Shown here: positions 1-9,382 of the stretch, in pieces
Layout of the letters: the number at the start of each line of letters is the position of its first letter
Position numbering within the stretch: position 1 is the stretch's first letter
Origin: Terriglobales bacterium
Lineage (GTDB): Bacteria; Acidobacteriota; Terriglobia; Terriglobales; Acidobacteriaceae
Length of the DNA: 64,000 bases
Direction: 5' to 3'
Assembly (NCBI GenBank): GCA_035624455.1
Contig: DASPRM010000153.1
Span: 36,988 to 100,987 of the forward strand
Position numbers and translations under genes: made by a program
The notes under the pieces: model-generated
The model's input: the letters and a program-made list of their open reading frames with translations, nothing else
The model's database searches: none
Told to the model about the DNA's origin: nothing

Positions 1-973
1 TGATGATCTTGAAAGTCGAGCCGGGCGCAAGCTGAGCCTGAATGGCTTTGTTGAGCAGGGGCTTGCCCTCGTCATTGACCAGCTTCGACCATTCATCTTT
101 GGATATGCGGACAGCAAAAGAGTTCGGGTCGAATGTCGGACGGCTTACCATGGCGAGGATTTCGCCATTCTTGGGATTCATGGCCACGATGGCGCCGCTC
201 TTCCCTTCCAGCGCCTGCTCCGCTGCCTTCTGGATGTCGAGGTCAATGGTCAGACGCAGAGGCCGCCCGGGCACAGCCGGAATTTCGTCCAACGGCCGCA
301 TCACTTTGCCGCGGCTGTTCACAACTTCACGCCGTGAGCCGTCCTTACCCATCAGGATGTCGTTGTAGTACTGCTCCACCCCCGATTTCCCCACGATATC
401 GCCGGGATGGTAGAACTCCCATTGCGCCTGGTTGAGCATGTCCTCGCTCACCTCACCCACATATCCGACGACATGCGCCATGAAGCCGTTCTTGGGATAA
501 AGGCGGCGATGGGCCATGATCGTGTCGAGCTCAGGCATCTCGTTGCGATGCGACTCGATGAAGGCCAGTTCGTCGGGAGTGATGTCGTCCTTGAGGAAAA
601 TGGGTTGGTATTGCGGCATGGAGGCAAAGCGACGAATACGCTCGGCTACGTCCTGGGGATCCATGTGCAGACCGGCTGCAATCTTCTCTACGTCGCCCGT
701 AATATCGCGGCTCTGGTCGCGCAGCAGAAGTGCCGAAAAAGACGGGTAGTTGTCAACGATTATGCGACCTTCACGGTCGAGAATTTTGCCGCGTGGAGCG
801 AGAATAGGCACGGTTCGTACGCGATTTTTCTCGGCGAGGGACGCGTAGTAGTCCGACCCGGCGACCTGCAGCCGCCACAGCCCAAATGCGAGTACCAGAA
901 AAATCAGAAGAATTGTGTACTGCACCGCGGAAATGCGGATGGGAGAGACTTTGTCTTCGCGGCCAAACACCAT
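1..973 (-). CDS. mrdA: Penicillin-binding protein 2 (PBP2), 3' part outside window
   Basis: This is the peptidoglycan transpeptidase of the elongation (rod) complex, anchored in the inner membrane and acting in the periplasm. The 324 visible residues start with a short cytoplasmic tail, one membrane segment at about residues 14-33, then the PBP dimerisation domain (PRGKILDREG near 57-66, later GKSGVEQYYN). The transpeptidase domain has just begun at the window edge, where the active-site SxxK motif reads STFK with Ser319; the SxN and KTG motifs lie outside. I chose the ATG at 971-973; no strong ribosome site precedes it. It follows mreD by about 150 bases on the same strand, the usual mreBCD-mrdA order, so co-transcription is likely although a weak internal promoter cannot be excluded. 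Confidence 0.95.
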   Translation of the reverse strand, partial: MVFGREDKVSPIRISAVQYTILLIFLVLAFGLWRLQVAGSDYYASLAEKNRVRTVPILAPRGKILDREGRIIVDNYPSFSALLLRDQSRDITGDVEKIAAGLHMDPQDVAERIRRFASMPQYQPIFLKDDITPDELAFIESHRNEMPELDTIMAHRRLYPKNGFMAHVVGYVGEVSEDMLNQAQWEFYHPGDIVGKSGVEQYYNDILMGKDGSRREVVNSRGKVMRPLDEIPAVPGRPLRLTIDLDIQKAAEQALEGKSGAIVAMNPKNGEILAMVSRPTFDPNSFAVRISKDEWSKLVNDEGKPLLNKAIQAQLAPGSTFKII

Positions 974-1121
974 GATCTTGGGCCAACTGTGGGAAGGGAC
1001 CTGCCCGCAGGTTCACCAAGAGTGTAGCAGGTTCAGAAGGTCAGCGTGCGGATTTGCCTGCCTTGGACACGCCGTAAGGACGTGTACGGCTGGAAAGAAT
1101 CACCGGTGTAGTCCGGCCTGC

Positions 1122-1637
1122 CTATTGGTGTTTGAACCGATCCAGCAGATAAAACAGCACCACCGCCACGATGCTGTTGGCGATGGCGCCACGCACCTCG
1201 TGCATCCATATCCAACGCAGATCGGCTCCCACCAGCCCGCGCGCGACGGCAAAAAAAATCAACTGATGCAGGATATAGAAGCAGAAGGTTAGCAGCAGCC
1301 GCGATCCTGGATTCTCCACATCGATCTTGGCGCCCACTGACGAAGCCGCATATCCAACTATCGATTTTGAAATTCCATACACTCCCAACGGCTGATGCGT
1401 TAGCGAGTCCTGCAGCAGGCCAATAATCGCGCCCGTCATCAGCCCGCTGATCTGGCTGCGCCGTGCCACCGCGAAGAAAATCGTTACCAGCAACGGCAGG
1501 TCGAAGATGCTGAAAAAGTGCAGCCGGATCGGCAGAAAGGCTTGCAACACCAGCGCGAACAGAGGCACCAGCACGGTCACCCAAATACTGAAGTGGTAAA
1601 CCTCGATGCGCTCTTCTCTGCCGTAGGTGATCTGCAC
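1122..1637 (-). CDS. mreD: Rod shape-determining protein MreD
   Basis: A 171-residue integral membrane protein of the rod complex that links MreC with the RodA/PBP2 synthase. It has about five hydrophobic segments and the family-like stretch DLPLLVTIFFA followed by a conserved glycine-rich loop (SGLMTGAIIGLLQD, then HQPLGVYG). Length is normal for MreD. The start is a GTG that overlaps the mreC stop codon in the arrangement TAGTG, showing translational coupling. The position between mreC and mrdA makes the assignment secure, since MreD sequence itself is weakly conserved. Confidence 0.9.
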   Translation of the reverse strand: MQITYGREERIEVYHFSIWVTVLVPLFALVLQAFLPIRLHFFSIFDLPLLVTIFFAVARRSQISGLMTGAIIGLLQDSLTHQPLGVYGISKSIVGYAASSVGAKIDVENPGSRLLLTFCFYILHQLIFFAVARGLVGADLRWIWMHEVRGAIANSIVAVVLFYLLDRFKHQ

Positions 1638-2860
1638 TAGCGGGGATTGTCCTTGGCAGTGGAATCACTTGTCGGAGTTTGCTCGGCTACAGCCTTTGAG
1701 GGAGTGCCAGAGGGATTGCGGTCATGGGAAGCACTAGCATCCGTATTGGGCGAGATAACCTGTGCCGCCGGTTTCGAGCCGTCAGTGGGAGTGCTTCGCG
1801 TCTGCCCTGCACCAGAGGCTGGATTGTTCGGTCCCGTAGTTGGTTTGGATTTCGGCGTAGTACCTGTGCCGGAGGCGGTGGCAGTACCGGGAGCGGACTT
1901 GGGTTTCTCTTCCGCGGCACTGGCGTCTTTGGCGGGCGGAGTCACCGTAGGAAGTCGCTCAGCAAGGACATCGACTGCACGCACCGGCTGGCCGTTGTCC
2001 GCCAGCTGCGGCGAGCGATCCTCCACTTTTGTGATCACCAGCACTTCCTCGGCCCGGCTCAGTTGTGCAGCCGCCTTCACCCGGATTTTGAGGAAGGTGC
2101 GGTCGGTGGCGGGCGCCACTTCGGCTACGACACCAACTGGCAAACCCTTGGGAAAAATGCGATCCCCACCGCTGGTGAATACCCGCTCTCCAACCTCAAC
2201 ATGTTCATCACTCATGATGTAGTGGATTTGAAGTTCGCCGGTCCCGGTAGAGTCTCCTTTGAGAATACCTTGCAGACGCGACTTTTCGAGAATCACACCA
2301 ATGCCGCTGCTGGGATCATTGATCTCCAGCACCAGTGAGGTAGTGGGATATATGCGCAGGATTTTTCCCAGGATTCCTTCGGGCGTAATCACCGGCATGT
2401 CCACCTTCACCCCGTCGTGAGACCCCTTGTCGATATAGATGCCGCGGGAAAATTCCGAGCCAGTGGTGCTGATGACTTGCGCGGGCAGCGTCTGGGAAAT
2501 GTACGTTTCTTTGAATCCCAGCAATAGCTGTAAGCGCCGCGCCTGGTTGGCGTCCTCCATGAGACGGACTTGTTCCACACGCATGAGGGCCAACTCGTCA
2601 CGCAAGCTGCGGTTCTCGTTGCGTACCCGTCGCAGATCGAAATAGCCATGCCAGGTGTCGGTAAACCATTGCTGGCTGTGGACCACCCCCTTCATGAACG
2701 GCGTCATGGCGGAGACACTCCACACCTGGATCAGGCGGGCGGAACCGGCATCGGTGGGACGCTTCACTTGGATGGCCAAGCCGAGAACCTGCAGGAAAAT
2801 TACGAGCAGCAACACCACTAGGTTGGCGAGGTTCTTATGCCGGCCGATAACGTTTTCCAT
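1637..2860 (-). CDS. mreC: Cell shape-determining protein MreC with long disordered tail
   Basis: MreC is the periplasmic scaffold of the elongation machinery, controlling PBP2 activation. The 407-residue protein shows an N-terminal membrane anchor (about 11-31), a coiled coil (about 75-115, rich in RVRNENRSLRDEL-type heptads) and the beta-domain core (about 125-280, with GILGKI and SGGDRIFPKGLPVG). Beyond residue 305 there is a tail of roughly 100 residues made mostly of Pro, Thr, Ser, Ala, Lys and Gly, so the protein is clearly longer than the usual 270-330 residues. The ATG start at 2858-2860 sits 96 bases after mreB. The tail is probably disordered and periplasmic; its role is unknown. 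Confidence 0.93.
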   Translation of the reverse strand: MENVIGRHKNLANLVVLLLVIFLQVLGLAIQVKRPTDAGSARLIQVWSVSAMTPFMKGVVHSQQWFTDTWHGYFDLRRVRNENRSLRDELALMRVEQVRLMEDANQARRLQLLLGFKETYISQTLPAQVISTTGSEFSRGIYIDKGSHDGVKVDMPVITPEGILGKILRIYPTTSLVLEINDPSSGIGVILEKSRLQGILKGDSTGTGELQIHYIMSDEHVEVGERVFTSGGDRIFPKGLPVGVVAEVAPATDRTFLKIRVKAAAQLSRAEEVLVITKVEDRSPQLADNGQPVRAVDVLAERLPTVTPPAKDASAAEEKPKSAPGTATASGTGTTPKSKPTTGPNNPASGAGQTRSTPTDGSKPAAQVISPNTDASASHDRNPSGTPSKAVAEQTPTSDSTAKDNPR

Positions 2861-2956
2861 AACAGCACTCGCCAGTACTTAGTCGCTTGGTCGCAGGAAG
2901 GCTTCTCGCCGGGACATGCTCTCCATCTCACAGCATCCCACGGCAGCGAAACCAAT

Positions 2957-4015
2957 CTATTCAATCGAGATCTTGCGCAGCAGCTTGAAGTCGCTGAGCA
3001 TTTTTCCGGTGCCCAGCACCACGCTGGCCAGAGGATCATCAGCGATCGAGACCGGCAATCCGGTTTCCTCGCGAATGCGCTTGTCGAGGTTCTTTAACAG
3101 AGCGCCGCCCCCAGTCAGCACGATGCCGCGGTCGCTGATATCGGCCGATAGCTCGGGCGGGGTGCGCTCCAGGGCCACCCTTATCGCATTCATGATGGTG
3201 GCCACACACTCGCTGAGGGCTTCCCGGATCTCGCTATCATCAATGGTAATGCTTTTCGGCACTCCTTCGATCAGGTTGCGCCCCTTAATTTCCATGGTCA
3301 GCGGCTTGTCTAACGCGTAGGCAGAACCGATTTCGATCTTGATCTGCTCGGCCGTTCGCTCGCCGATCAACAGGTTGTACTTGCGCTTGAGGTAATTCAT
3401 GATGGCTTCATCCATCTGATTACCCGCCATTCGCACGGACCTGGAATACACGATGCCGCTCAGCGAGATCACCGCAATATCTGTTGTGCCGCCGCCGATG
3501 TCCACCACCATATTGCCGCTGGGTTCAGTAATAGGCAGGCCGGCCCCGATCGCCGCCACCATCGCCTGCTCCACCAGATGAACTTCACTGGCTTTAGCGC
3601 GATACGCGGAATCCATCACCGCACGCTTCTCTACCTGCGTGATCTCTGAAGGCACCCCGATAACAATCCGCGGATGTACCAGCATCTTGCGATTGTGCGC
3701 CTTCTGAATGAAGTAGTTCAGCATCTTCTCGGTGACTTTAAAGTCGGCGATCACGCCATCTTTCATGGGTTTGATGGCTACGATGTTCCCGGGAGTGCGC
3801 CCCAGCATCTCCTTGGCTTCCTTGCCTACCGCTTCGACTTCGCCCGAGTTCTTGTTGATAGCGACGATCGAAGGTTCGTTTACGACGATGCCCTTGCCGC
3901 GCGCATACACCAGAGTGTTAGCGGTACCTAGATCAATGGCCAGATCACTGGAAAACACGCTGAACAGGGAGCGCAGATTATGAAAGCGCGAATTCGAGAA
4001 GCCGTTCGATGTCAT
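2957..4015 (-). CDS. mreB: Rod shape-determining protein MreB (bacterial actin)
   Basis: Cytoplasmic actin-like ATPase that forms filaments under the inner membrane and positions lateral wall synthesis. The 352-residue sequence carries the phosphate-1 loop DLGTANT at 28-34, the phosphate-2 motif [12 protein letters not shown] near 172, and the adenosine motif [11 protein letters not shown] near 310. The N terminus has about 17 extra residues before the standard MreB start ([10 protein letters not shown]), which may include a membrane-binding element. It is the first gene of the mreBCD-mrdA run on this strand. The ATG is poorly preceded by a ribosome site. Confidence 0.97.
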   Translation of the reverse strand: MTSNGFSNSRFHNLRSLFSVFSSDLAIDLGTANTLVYARGKGIVVNEPSIVAINKNSGEVEAVGKEAKEMLGRTPGNIVAIKPMKDGVIADFKVTEKMLNYFIQKAHNRKMLVHPRIVIGVPSEITQVEKRAVMDSAYRAKASEVHLVEQAMVAAIGAGLPITEPSGNMVVDIGGGTTDIAVISLSGIVYSRSVRMAGNQMDEAIMNYLKRKYNLLIGERTAEQIKIEIGSAYALDKPLTMEIKGRNLIEGVPKSITIDDSEIREALSECVATIMNAIRVALERTPPELSADISDRGIVLTGGGALLKNLDKRIREETGLPVSIADDPLASVVLGTGKMLSDFKLLRKISIE

Positions 4016-4231
4016 ACGGATAATTCTTTATTCTTTCACATCAGGGAGTTCCGGCTTGCGCGAAGCAAGACAGCAGCAACTCTCATTGTATTCGATGTTG
4101 ATATTTGCAACCGTCACCGAAGTGTCTGCCCCTCGGTCACGGCTGCACGCAACCACCTTCGGCCCGAAACTGGACAGTTCCTAAACCTGCTCATCATGCC
4201 AGAAAAAAACCCGGCTTGAACTTAGTGGTCC

Positions 4232-5521
4232 CTACTGAATTACTACCTTCTTCTGCATCGTCCTGACGCCGCCCTTGGCGTTTTGCGCGGTGATGGTGAT
4301 GGTGTTCTCGCCGTTGGGCAGGGGCGGGGTAAAAAACTGGAATGAGCCGTCAGATTGAATCACCGGTACTTCTTGCCCATTGACCATAATGCGAGCGTGG
4401 GGCTCGGTCTTGCCTCGCAATTCCAGCACATGGCCATGCTGCACGAAGGGAGCGATCTCCAAAGCCAGCGAGACATTTTCCGGCCCCTTGCGGATGATTG
4501 TGAAACGGTTCTTTTCGCTGTCGACTGATTCCTTCCCCGCAGCGTCCACGGCCTGCACCGTCCAGTAATACGCTCCTTCTCCCGGGTTAGGCAGGGTAAC
4601 CTTGGGCTCATTCACCCGCCGGTCAAACAGGGTCGAGGAAAAAAACGGATTGCGTGAAACGCGAATGTGATACTCCGCCGTGTTCACCACGGGCGACCAG
4701 TAAAACTGGATGGAATCCTGTTGGTCCGAAAGGAAGATGGGCATCATATTCGCGGGAGCGATAAGCGTGGGTGGGGCGATTTCCTTCTGCTTTTCAAGCT
4801 TGGGAGACTCGCTCTTGAACGATACGCTTTCGTAGCCAGCAAGTTTCACGCTCTCGACGCCGCGTGTGACCTCGCCCGAACCGCGCTTCACCAGGATCTG
4901 ATGCTGATCGCTATGAGGATCATTTCGCACTAGAGCCGAGCTATCTTGAGCAAACGAAGCCGTAGCGCCGCCGACAATCACTTGCGACTTGGACCCCTGG
5001 GTATACGTGCCCGTTGTTAGATCCACGGTTCCGGTGTTCAGCTGTACCGCTACCTGGGTCTGCTGTTCTTCGTTCGAGGAGTTCTCCTGAACCACCATCA
5101 GCGAATCCTGCTTGAGGCTGTAGTTCGTCCCGTCGGGAAATACCACTTTGGCGATACCTTCTGAGCCGGTCTGAACCACATCTCCTTTCTCCAGCGGTAG
5201 GGTGTAGTCGGCGTTAACCCAGGAATTGCTGTTCGCCTTCTTTACGCGCACTGTGCCTTCCAGCATGGTGAAGCTAGCTTGCTGCTGCCCGGCAGGTGGC
5301 TTGCTGCTTGTCTTGCCTGGTGCGAGCCGATCCGTCAACTGGAGCAGGTAATTAAGCGAATTGTTCACCGCCCTCTTGGTGGGTTCTGGAAAGGTAAAGT
5401 AGGAGGCCCCGGTAGCGATCGCGGCGACGAGCAAGATCGCGCCCAGGACACTCCGGTACGTAACCGTCGTCCATGAAATGTAGAACTTCGGAATGTCGTT
5501 CTTCGGGGCCACTTCCCGCAA
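4232..5521 (-). CDS. FecR-domain envelope protein with fibronectin-like and glucodextranase-B-like domains
   Basis: A 429-residue protein with one membrane segment at about 26-46 and a large extracytoplasmic part. Residues about 85-235 form a FecR domain (GTVRVKKANSNSW, then LEKGDVVQTGSEGIAKVVFPDG), followed by a fibronectin-type region about 265-345 (IQFYWSPVVNTAEYHIRVS) and a C-terminal all-beta domain of glucodextranase-B type (about 355-429, GKTEPHARIMVNGQEV). Such proteins in Acidobacteria are envelope proteins of unknown role; no FecI-type sigma factor is adjacent. The start is TTG, with a GTG three codons on as alternative. It lies 216 bases upstream of mreB on the same strand, possibly in the same transcript. 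Confidence 0.75.
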   Translation of the reverse strand: MREVAPKNDIPKFYISWTTVTYRSVLGAILLVAAIATGASYFTFPEPTKRAVNNSLNYLLQLTDRLAPGKTSSKPPAGQQQASFTMLEGTVRVKKANSNSWVNADYTLPLEKGDVVQTGSEGIAKVVFPDGTNYSLKQDSLMVVQENSSNEEQQTQVAVQLNTGTVDLTTGTYTQGSKSQVIVGGATASFAQDSSALVRNDPHSDQHQILVKRGSGEVTRGVESVKLAGYESVSFKSESPKLEKQKEIAPPTLIAPANMMPIFLSDQQDSIQFYWSPVVNTAEYHIRVSRNPFFSSTLFDRRVNEPKVTLPNPGEGAYYWTVQAVDAAGKESVDSEKNRFTIIRKGPENVSLALEIAPFVQHGHVLELRGKTEPHARIMVNGQEVPVIQSDGSFQFFTPPLPNGENTITITAQNAKGGVRTMQKKVVIQ

Positions 5522-5557
5522 GAAACCTGAAACTGCAAAATCTAGGGTTCGGGCCTG

Positions 5558-5585
5558 AGGTTAGCACAAAGTAAGCAGTGCGCAA
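5558..5585 (-). promoter_or_regulatory. Candidate sigma-70 promoter of the FecR-domain gene
   Basis: On the minus strand, TTGCGC (5580-5585) and TAACCT (5558-5563) are separated by 16 bases, with a TGTG just before the -10. Transcription would start about 30 bases before the TTG start codon. Assigned by eye from consensus only. Confidence 0.35.
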
Positions 5586-5807
5586 TAGGCTGATACCTTT
5601 TCTCTCAATGGCTTGCAATCGAAGGTGCTACGACTGCAACAATGGCAATCGATGTCTGGCCGAAAAGGGCGGCCCAGAGCGCGCCCCGTGAATTTCTTTC
5701 CGAAATTGCACGTTCCCGGATGTGGAAACCTATACTCCCGCAGACTTGCCTGCGGCCAGAGCGCGCGTCTAGGATGAACCTTGTTATTTTGGGAATGGAG
5801 GAGTGCC

Positions 5808-7319
5808 ATGGCGACCGAGGCAGTGCGTGTAACCACGATTTTCAAGAACCTGATCGATGGTGAGTGGGTCGAAGCCAGCACAGGTGAGACGTTTGAAGAC
5901 ATCAATCCTGCCGATACGCGCGAAATCGTCGGGGTTTTTCAGAAGTCTGGCAAGGCCGACGTGGACGCTGCGGTCGATGCCGCCAAACGCGCGTTTTCCA
6001 AGTGGCGCCTGGTGCCTGCTCCTCGGCGTGCCGAGATTGTTTACCGCGCCGCGGAGATCCTCCTCGAACGTAAAGAAGACTACGCTCGCGACATGACCCG
6101 CGAGATGGGGAAGATCCTGAATGAGACTCGGGGCGATGTGCAGGAGGCGATCGATACTGCGTACTACATGGCGGGTGAGGGTCGTCGCATGTTCGGCGTC
6201 ACCGTGCCCTCAGAGCTTCCTGACAAGTACGCTATGGCGGTCCGCCAACCCCTGGGAGTATGTGCCATGATCACTCCCTGGAATTTTCCCATGGCCATTC
6301 CTTCCTGGAAGTTGCTGCCGGCGATCGTCGCGGGGAACACCTGCATCATCAAGCCGGCGCAGGATACACCGCTTTCCGTGTTCAACCTGGTTCAGGCGTT
6401 GTTGGATGCCGGTCTGCCTCGCGGCGTGGTGAACATTGTTACCGGGTTTGGCTCGCGGATCGGTGGTCCGTTGACTGAAAATCCCGAAATCCGCGCGGTA
6501 TCGCTAACCGGCTCGACCGACGTTGGCCGCGTCGTGGGCGAAGCTGCCGCTCGCACTTTCAAGCGCTGCTCTCTGGAACTCGGCGGCAAGAATCCCATGA
6601 TCGTCCTTGATGATGCCAACCTTGAGCTCGCGCTCGATGGCGCGCTATGGGGAGCTTTCGGCACCACCGGCCAGCGCTGCACGGCTACCAGCCGCATCAT
6701 CGTGCAGAAAGGTGTCTACGGCGATTTTGTAAGTCGTCTGGTCGATCGCGCCAAGAGGTTGAAGGTCGGCAATGGCCTTGACGAGTCGGTAGAAATGGGT
6801 CCTGCCATCAACAAGGCGCAACTGGAAACCGACTTGAGTTACGTCGAGATCGGAAAGTCAGAGGGAGCGAAGCTGCTGTGCGGCGGCAACCGGCTCGACA
6901 GCGGTGTTCACAAACATGGGTGGTTTTTGGAGCCTACTGTGTTTGGCGATGTCGATCCCAAAATGCGCATCGCGCAAGAAGAAGTCTTTGGTCCAGTCGT
7001 GTCGGTTATTGCATGCCGCGATCTTGCGCACGCCATCGAGATTGCTAACGACATCAAGTACGGCCTCTCCTCGGCGCTCTATACCAAGGACGTGAACCGC
7101 GCATTCAGCGCCATTCGTGACCTTGACGCGGGGATTACCTATATCAACGCTCCAACCATTGGAGCGGAAGTCCACCTGCCATTCGGGGGAGTCAAGGAAA
7201 CCGGCAACGGGCACCGTGAAGGCGGCTTGGGCGCGATCGACTTCTATACCGAGTGGAAGTCGGTATACGTGGATTTTTCCGACAAGCTGCAGAAAGCGCA
7301 GATCGACCGGCCGGAGTAG
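5808..7319 (+). CDS. NAD(P)-dependent aldehyde dehydrogenase (semialdehyde dehydrogenase class)
   Basis: A 503-residue ALDH superfamily enzyme oxidising an aldehyde to an acid with NAD(P). The cofactor region has TPWNFP (Asn159) and LTGSTDVGR, the general base is Glu257 in LELGGKNP, and the nucleophile is Cys291 in GQRCTATSR. The GQRCT signature and the C-terminal [15 protein letters not shown] resemble 2,5-dioxovalerate (alpha-ketoglutarate semialdehyde) and aminoadipate semialdehyde dehydrogenases rather than betaine aldehyde enzymes, but the substrate cannot be settled. I chose the ATG at 5808 because GGAGGAG sits at 5797-5803; an in-frame TTG at 5781 lacks such a site. A toxin-antitoxin pair follows after 83 bases. 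Confidence 0.9.
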   Translation: MATEAVRVTTIFKNLIDGEWVEASTGETFEDINPADTREIVGVFQKSGKADVDAAVDAAKRAFSKWRLVPAPRRAEIVYRAAEILLERKEDYARDMTREMGKILNETRGDVQEAIDTAYYMAGEGRRMFGVTVPSELPDKYAMAVRQPLGVCAMITPWNFPMAIPSWKLLPAIVAGNTCIIKPAQDTPLSVFNLVQALLDAGLPRGVVNIVTGFGSRIGGPLTENPEIRAVSLTGSTDVGRVVGEAAARTFKRCSLELGGKNPMIVLDDANLELALDGALWGAFGTTGQRCTATSRIIVQKGVYGDFVSRLVDRAKRLKVGNGLDESVEMGPAINKAQLETDLSYVEIGKSEGAKLLCGGNRLDSGVHKHGWFLEPTVFGDVDPKMRIAQEEVFGPVVSVIACRDLAHAIEIANDIKYGLSSALYTKDVNRAFSAIRDLDAGITYINAPTIGAEVHLPFGGVKETGNGHREGGLGAIDFYTEWKSVYVDFSDKLQKAQIDRPE

Positions 7320-7381
7320 AGGGTCGGAAAATCCCAACTGCGGCCTTGCGCACTCTCCGACCGGAAGGGCAGTTTAACTCG

Positions 7382-7394
7382 TTTGTGTTACAAT
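7382..7394 (+). promoter_or_regulatory. Extended -10 promoter of the toxin-antitoxin pair
   Basis: TTTGTGTTACAAT contains an extended -10 element (TG-T-TACAAT). Transcription would begin near 7401, only about two bases before the antitoxin ATG at 7403, and no good ribosome site precedes that ATG. This suggests a leaderless message. No convincing -35 box is visible. Confidence 0.5.
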
Positions 7395-7402
7395 TTTGTG
7401 AG

Positions 7403-7618
7403 ATGAGTCAGACAATCACCATCCGTCTTACGAAAGATCTTGCTGCTTGGCTGGAGAGAGTCTCTCGAACCACCGGACTTCCCGTCGGCAGGATCATCCG
7501 TGAGCACCTGGAAAAGGCTCGATCCGCGGGCGAGAAAGCTCGGCTGGTGCAGTTTGCCGGCAAGCTGAAGGGGCGGCCTCCCGACCTCTCCCAGCGCAAG
7601 GGATTTTCCAGCCGATGA
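7403..7618 (+). CDS. Ribbon-helix-helix antitoxin
   Basis: A 71-residue protein whose N terminus (SQTITIRLTKDLAAWLERVS, then TTGLPVGRIIREHLEKA) has the beta strand plus two helices of the ribbon-helix-helix (CopG/MetJ) DNA-binding fold; the C terminus is basic and glycine rich, as expected of a toxin-binding tail. The stop codon overlaps the start of the PIN-domain gene as ATGA, typical of type II toxin-antitoxin modules. It would bind and neutralise the toxin and repress its own promoter. The start was placed at ATG 7403, giving a full RHH fold; a longer in-frame upstream reading would overlap the aldehyde dehydrogenase gene. Confidence 0.8.
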   Translation: MSQTITIRLTKDLAAWLERVSRTTGLPVGRIIREHLEKARSAGEKARLVQFAGKLKGRPPDLSQRKGFSSR

Positions 7619-8037
7619 AGGTCATTGCCGATACTGGCTTTATTGTTGCCCTGGGAAGCGACAACGACGTTCATCATCGCTGGGCCACCGAAGTAGCAAA
7701 GCAGGTAACAGAGCCGGCACTGTCATGTGAAGCCGTCCTCGCGGAAACTGCCTTCCAGTTGAAATCGGTTGGCTATGTGCTGGCACTACTTGACCGCGGG
7801 GTCCTGCAGGTCGCATTCGACTTTCCTGCTAATCTCAAACAATTGAGGGGTCTGGCGGAGAAGTACGAGGATCGCAATCCTGACCTGGCCGATCTCTGCC
7901 TGATCCGCATGAGCGAGTTGTATCCCAGCCACACTGTCCTCACGGTGGACGAGAGCAATTTCCGTGTCTATCGGCGCAACAAACGCGAAGTCATTCCTAT
8001 TCTGTCTCCTCGCGGTGCTTCTGGCATTCGTGACTGA
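7615..8037 (+). CDS. PIN-domain ribonuclease toxin (VapC-like)
   Basis: A 140-residue single-domain protein of the PIN nuclease family. The acidic residues that bind the catalytic metals are present: Asp6 in IADTGFIVAL, Glu44 in CEAVLAE, Asp90 and Asp93 in NPDLADLCL, and Asp112 in LTVDESNF. The length matches VapC toxins, which cut tRNA or rRNA. It is translationally coupled (ATGA) to the RHH protein upstream, which supports a VapBC-like module. Its RNA target cannot be read from the sequence. The pair sits between an aldehyde dehydrogenase and an aminotransferase gene with no sign of a mobile element. Confidence 0.82.
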   Translation: MKVIADTGFIVALGSDNDVHHRWATEVAKQVTEPALSCEAVLAETAFQLKSVGYVLALLDRGVLQVAFDFPANLKQLRGLAEKYEDRNPDLADLCLIRMSELYPSHTVLTVDESNFRVYRRNKREVIPILSPRGASGIRD

Positions 8038-8088
8038 CACGCCTCACTCCGGCATGCCACAATAATTGCGAATATCGAGGCGCTCGAC

Positions 8089-9306
8089 ATGCCAACTCCT
8101 GCCGTCACCGCCACTCGCGAGATCACCCCGGCTTCTTGCCTGGTGAACGTGCGCTACGCCATCCGCGACCTTGCGGTTCTCGCCGATGAGGTTGCGAAAA
8201 CCGGGAAGAAGATCCTGCCGCTGAACATTGGCGATCCGCTGAAGTTCGACTTTCAGACCCCGCCGCACTTGATTCAAGCCGTGCACAAAGCCATGCACGA
8301 TGGGATGAATGGCTACGCACCTTCCTCGGGAGTCACCGAAGCCCTCGAGGCGATTCGTGGGGAGGCAGACCGCAAGGGCATCCGCAATGTGCTCGACGTA
8401 TTCATCACTACAGGCGTCAGTGAAGCTGTCGATATCTGCCTAAGCGCACTGCTCAACCCGGGTGAGTCTGTGCTGACGCCGAGTCCTGAATACCCGCTCT
8501 ACTCAGCCGTGCTGGCCAAACTGGAGATGCCGCTCTGCCCTTATGATCTAGATGAAGACCATAACTGGCAGCCAGACTTCGAGCAAATCGAGCGCCAGAT
8601 CACAGCGCGAACCCGCGGTATCGTTGTTATCAATCCCAACAATCCCACCGGCGCACTTTATTCCAGAGATGCGCTTCTGCGAGTCATCGAACTCGCACGC
8701 CGGCACAATCTGGTGATCTTTGCGGACGAGATCTACGACAAGTTGGTATTCGATGCCAAGCCACACGTCCCACTGGCCTCACTCGCCAGGGATGTGACGA
8801 TCGTGACCTTCGGTGGCTTGTCCAAATCCTACCTAGCCCCGGGATGGCGGGTTGGTTGGGGTATCGTCAGCGGAGACAGCGCCGCCAGCAAACAATATGT
8901 TGAAGGCATTAACAAACTGCTGCGGGCGCGCCTTTGCGCCAGCCATCCGATGCAGTACGCGATTAGACCCGCATTGGAAGGACCGCAGGATCATCTTCCC
9001 GAAGTCAATCGCAAGCTCCGCTCGCGGCGCGATCTGACCATGAAGTGGTGCCGGGAGACGCCCGGGGTCAGCTGCATTCCGCCAGAAGGTGCCTTCTATG
9101 CTTTTCCGCGACTAGAGATTCCGGACGACGATCTCGAATTCGTGAGGAAAGTACTCGTCGAAAAGCATGTGTTGCTGGTACATGGCAGCGGCTTCGGTCA
9201 GAAACCCGGCAGCAAGCATGTCCGCATTGTTTTCCTGCCCGACGAAGCCACCCTCAGCCGGGCCTATGCTGCTCTGGGCGATTTCATGAGGGAACACTAC
9301 CGCTAG
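8089..9306 (+). CDS. PLP-dependent class I aminotransferase (AlaA-like)
   Basis: A 405-residue fold-type I aminotransferase, cytoplasmic, probably transferring amino groups between alanine or aspartate and a 2-oxo acid. Visible features are the substrate loop NIGDPLKFDF near 47, NPNNPTGALYS near 187, ADEIYDKLVF near 216, and the PLP-binding lysine in GGLSKSYLAPGWRVGW. The pattern (GDP near the start, SKSY...GWRVGW) is that of the AlaA/AspC alanine transaminase group. The start ATG at 8089 precedes a normal N terminus. Substrate preference is inferred by family only. Confidence 0.88.
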   Translation: MPTPAVTATREITPASCLVNVRYAIRDLAVLADEVAKTGKKILPLNIGDPLKFDFQTPPHLIQAVHKAMHDGMNGYAPSSGVTEALEAIRGEADRKGIRNVLDVFITTGVSEAVDICLSALLNPGESVLTPSPEYPLYSAVLAKLEMPLCPYDLDEDHNWQPDFEQIERQITARTRGIVVINPNNPTGALYSRDALLRVIELARRHNLVIFADEIYDKLVFDAKPHVPLASLARDVTIVTFGGLSKSYLAPGWRVGWGIVSGDSAASKQYVEGINKLLRARLCASHPMQYAIRPALEGPQDHLPEVNRKLRSRRDLTMKWCRETPGVSCIPPEGAFYAFPRLEIPDDDLEFVRKVLVEKHVLLVHGSGFGQKPGSKHVRIVFLPDEATLSRAYAALGDFMREHYR

Positions 9307-9382
9307 ATGTGCCGTTGTCGCCTGCACCTTCTGTTTATCTGACGGCGCTCTCACTCCTGCAGGCGTGTGATTTAATGCGAAT

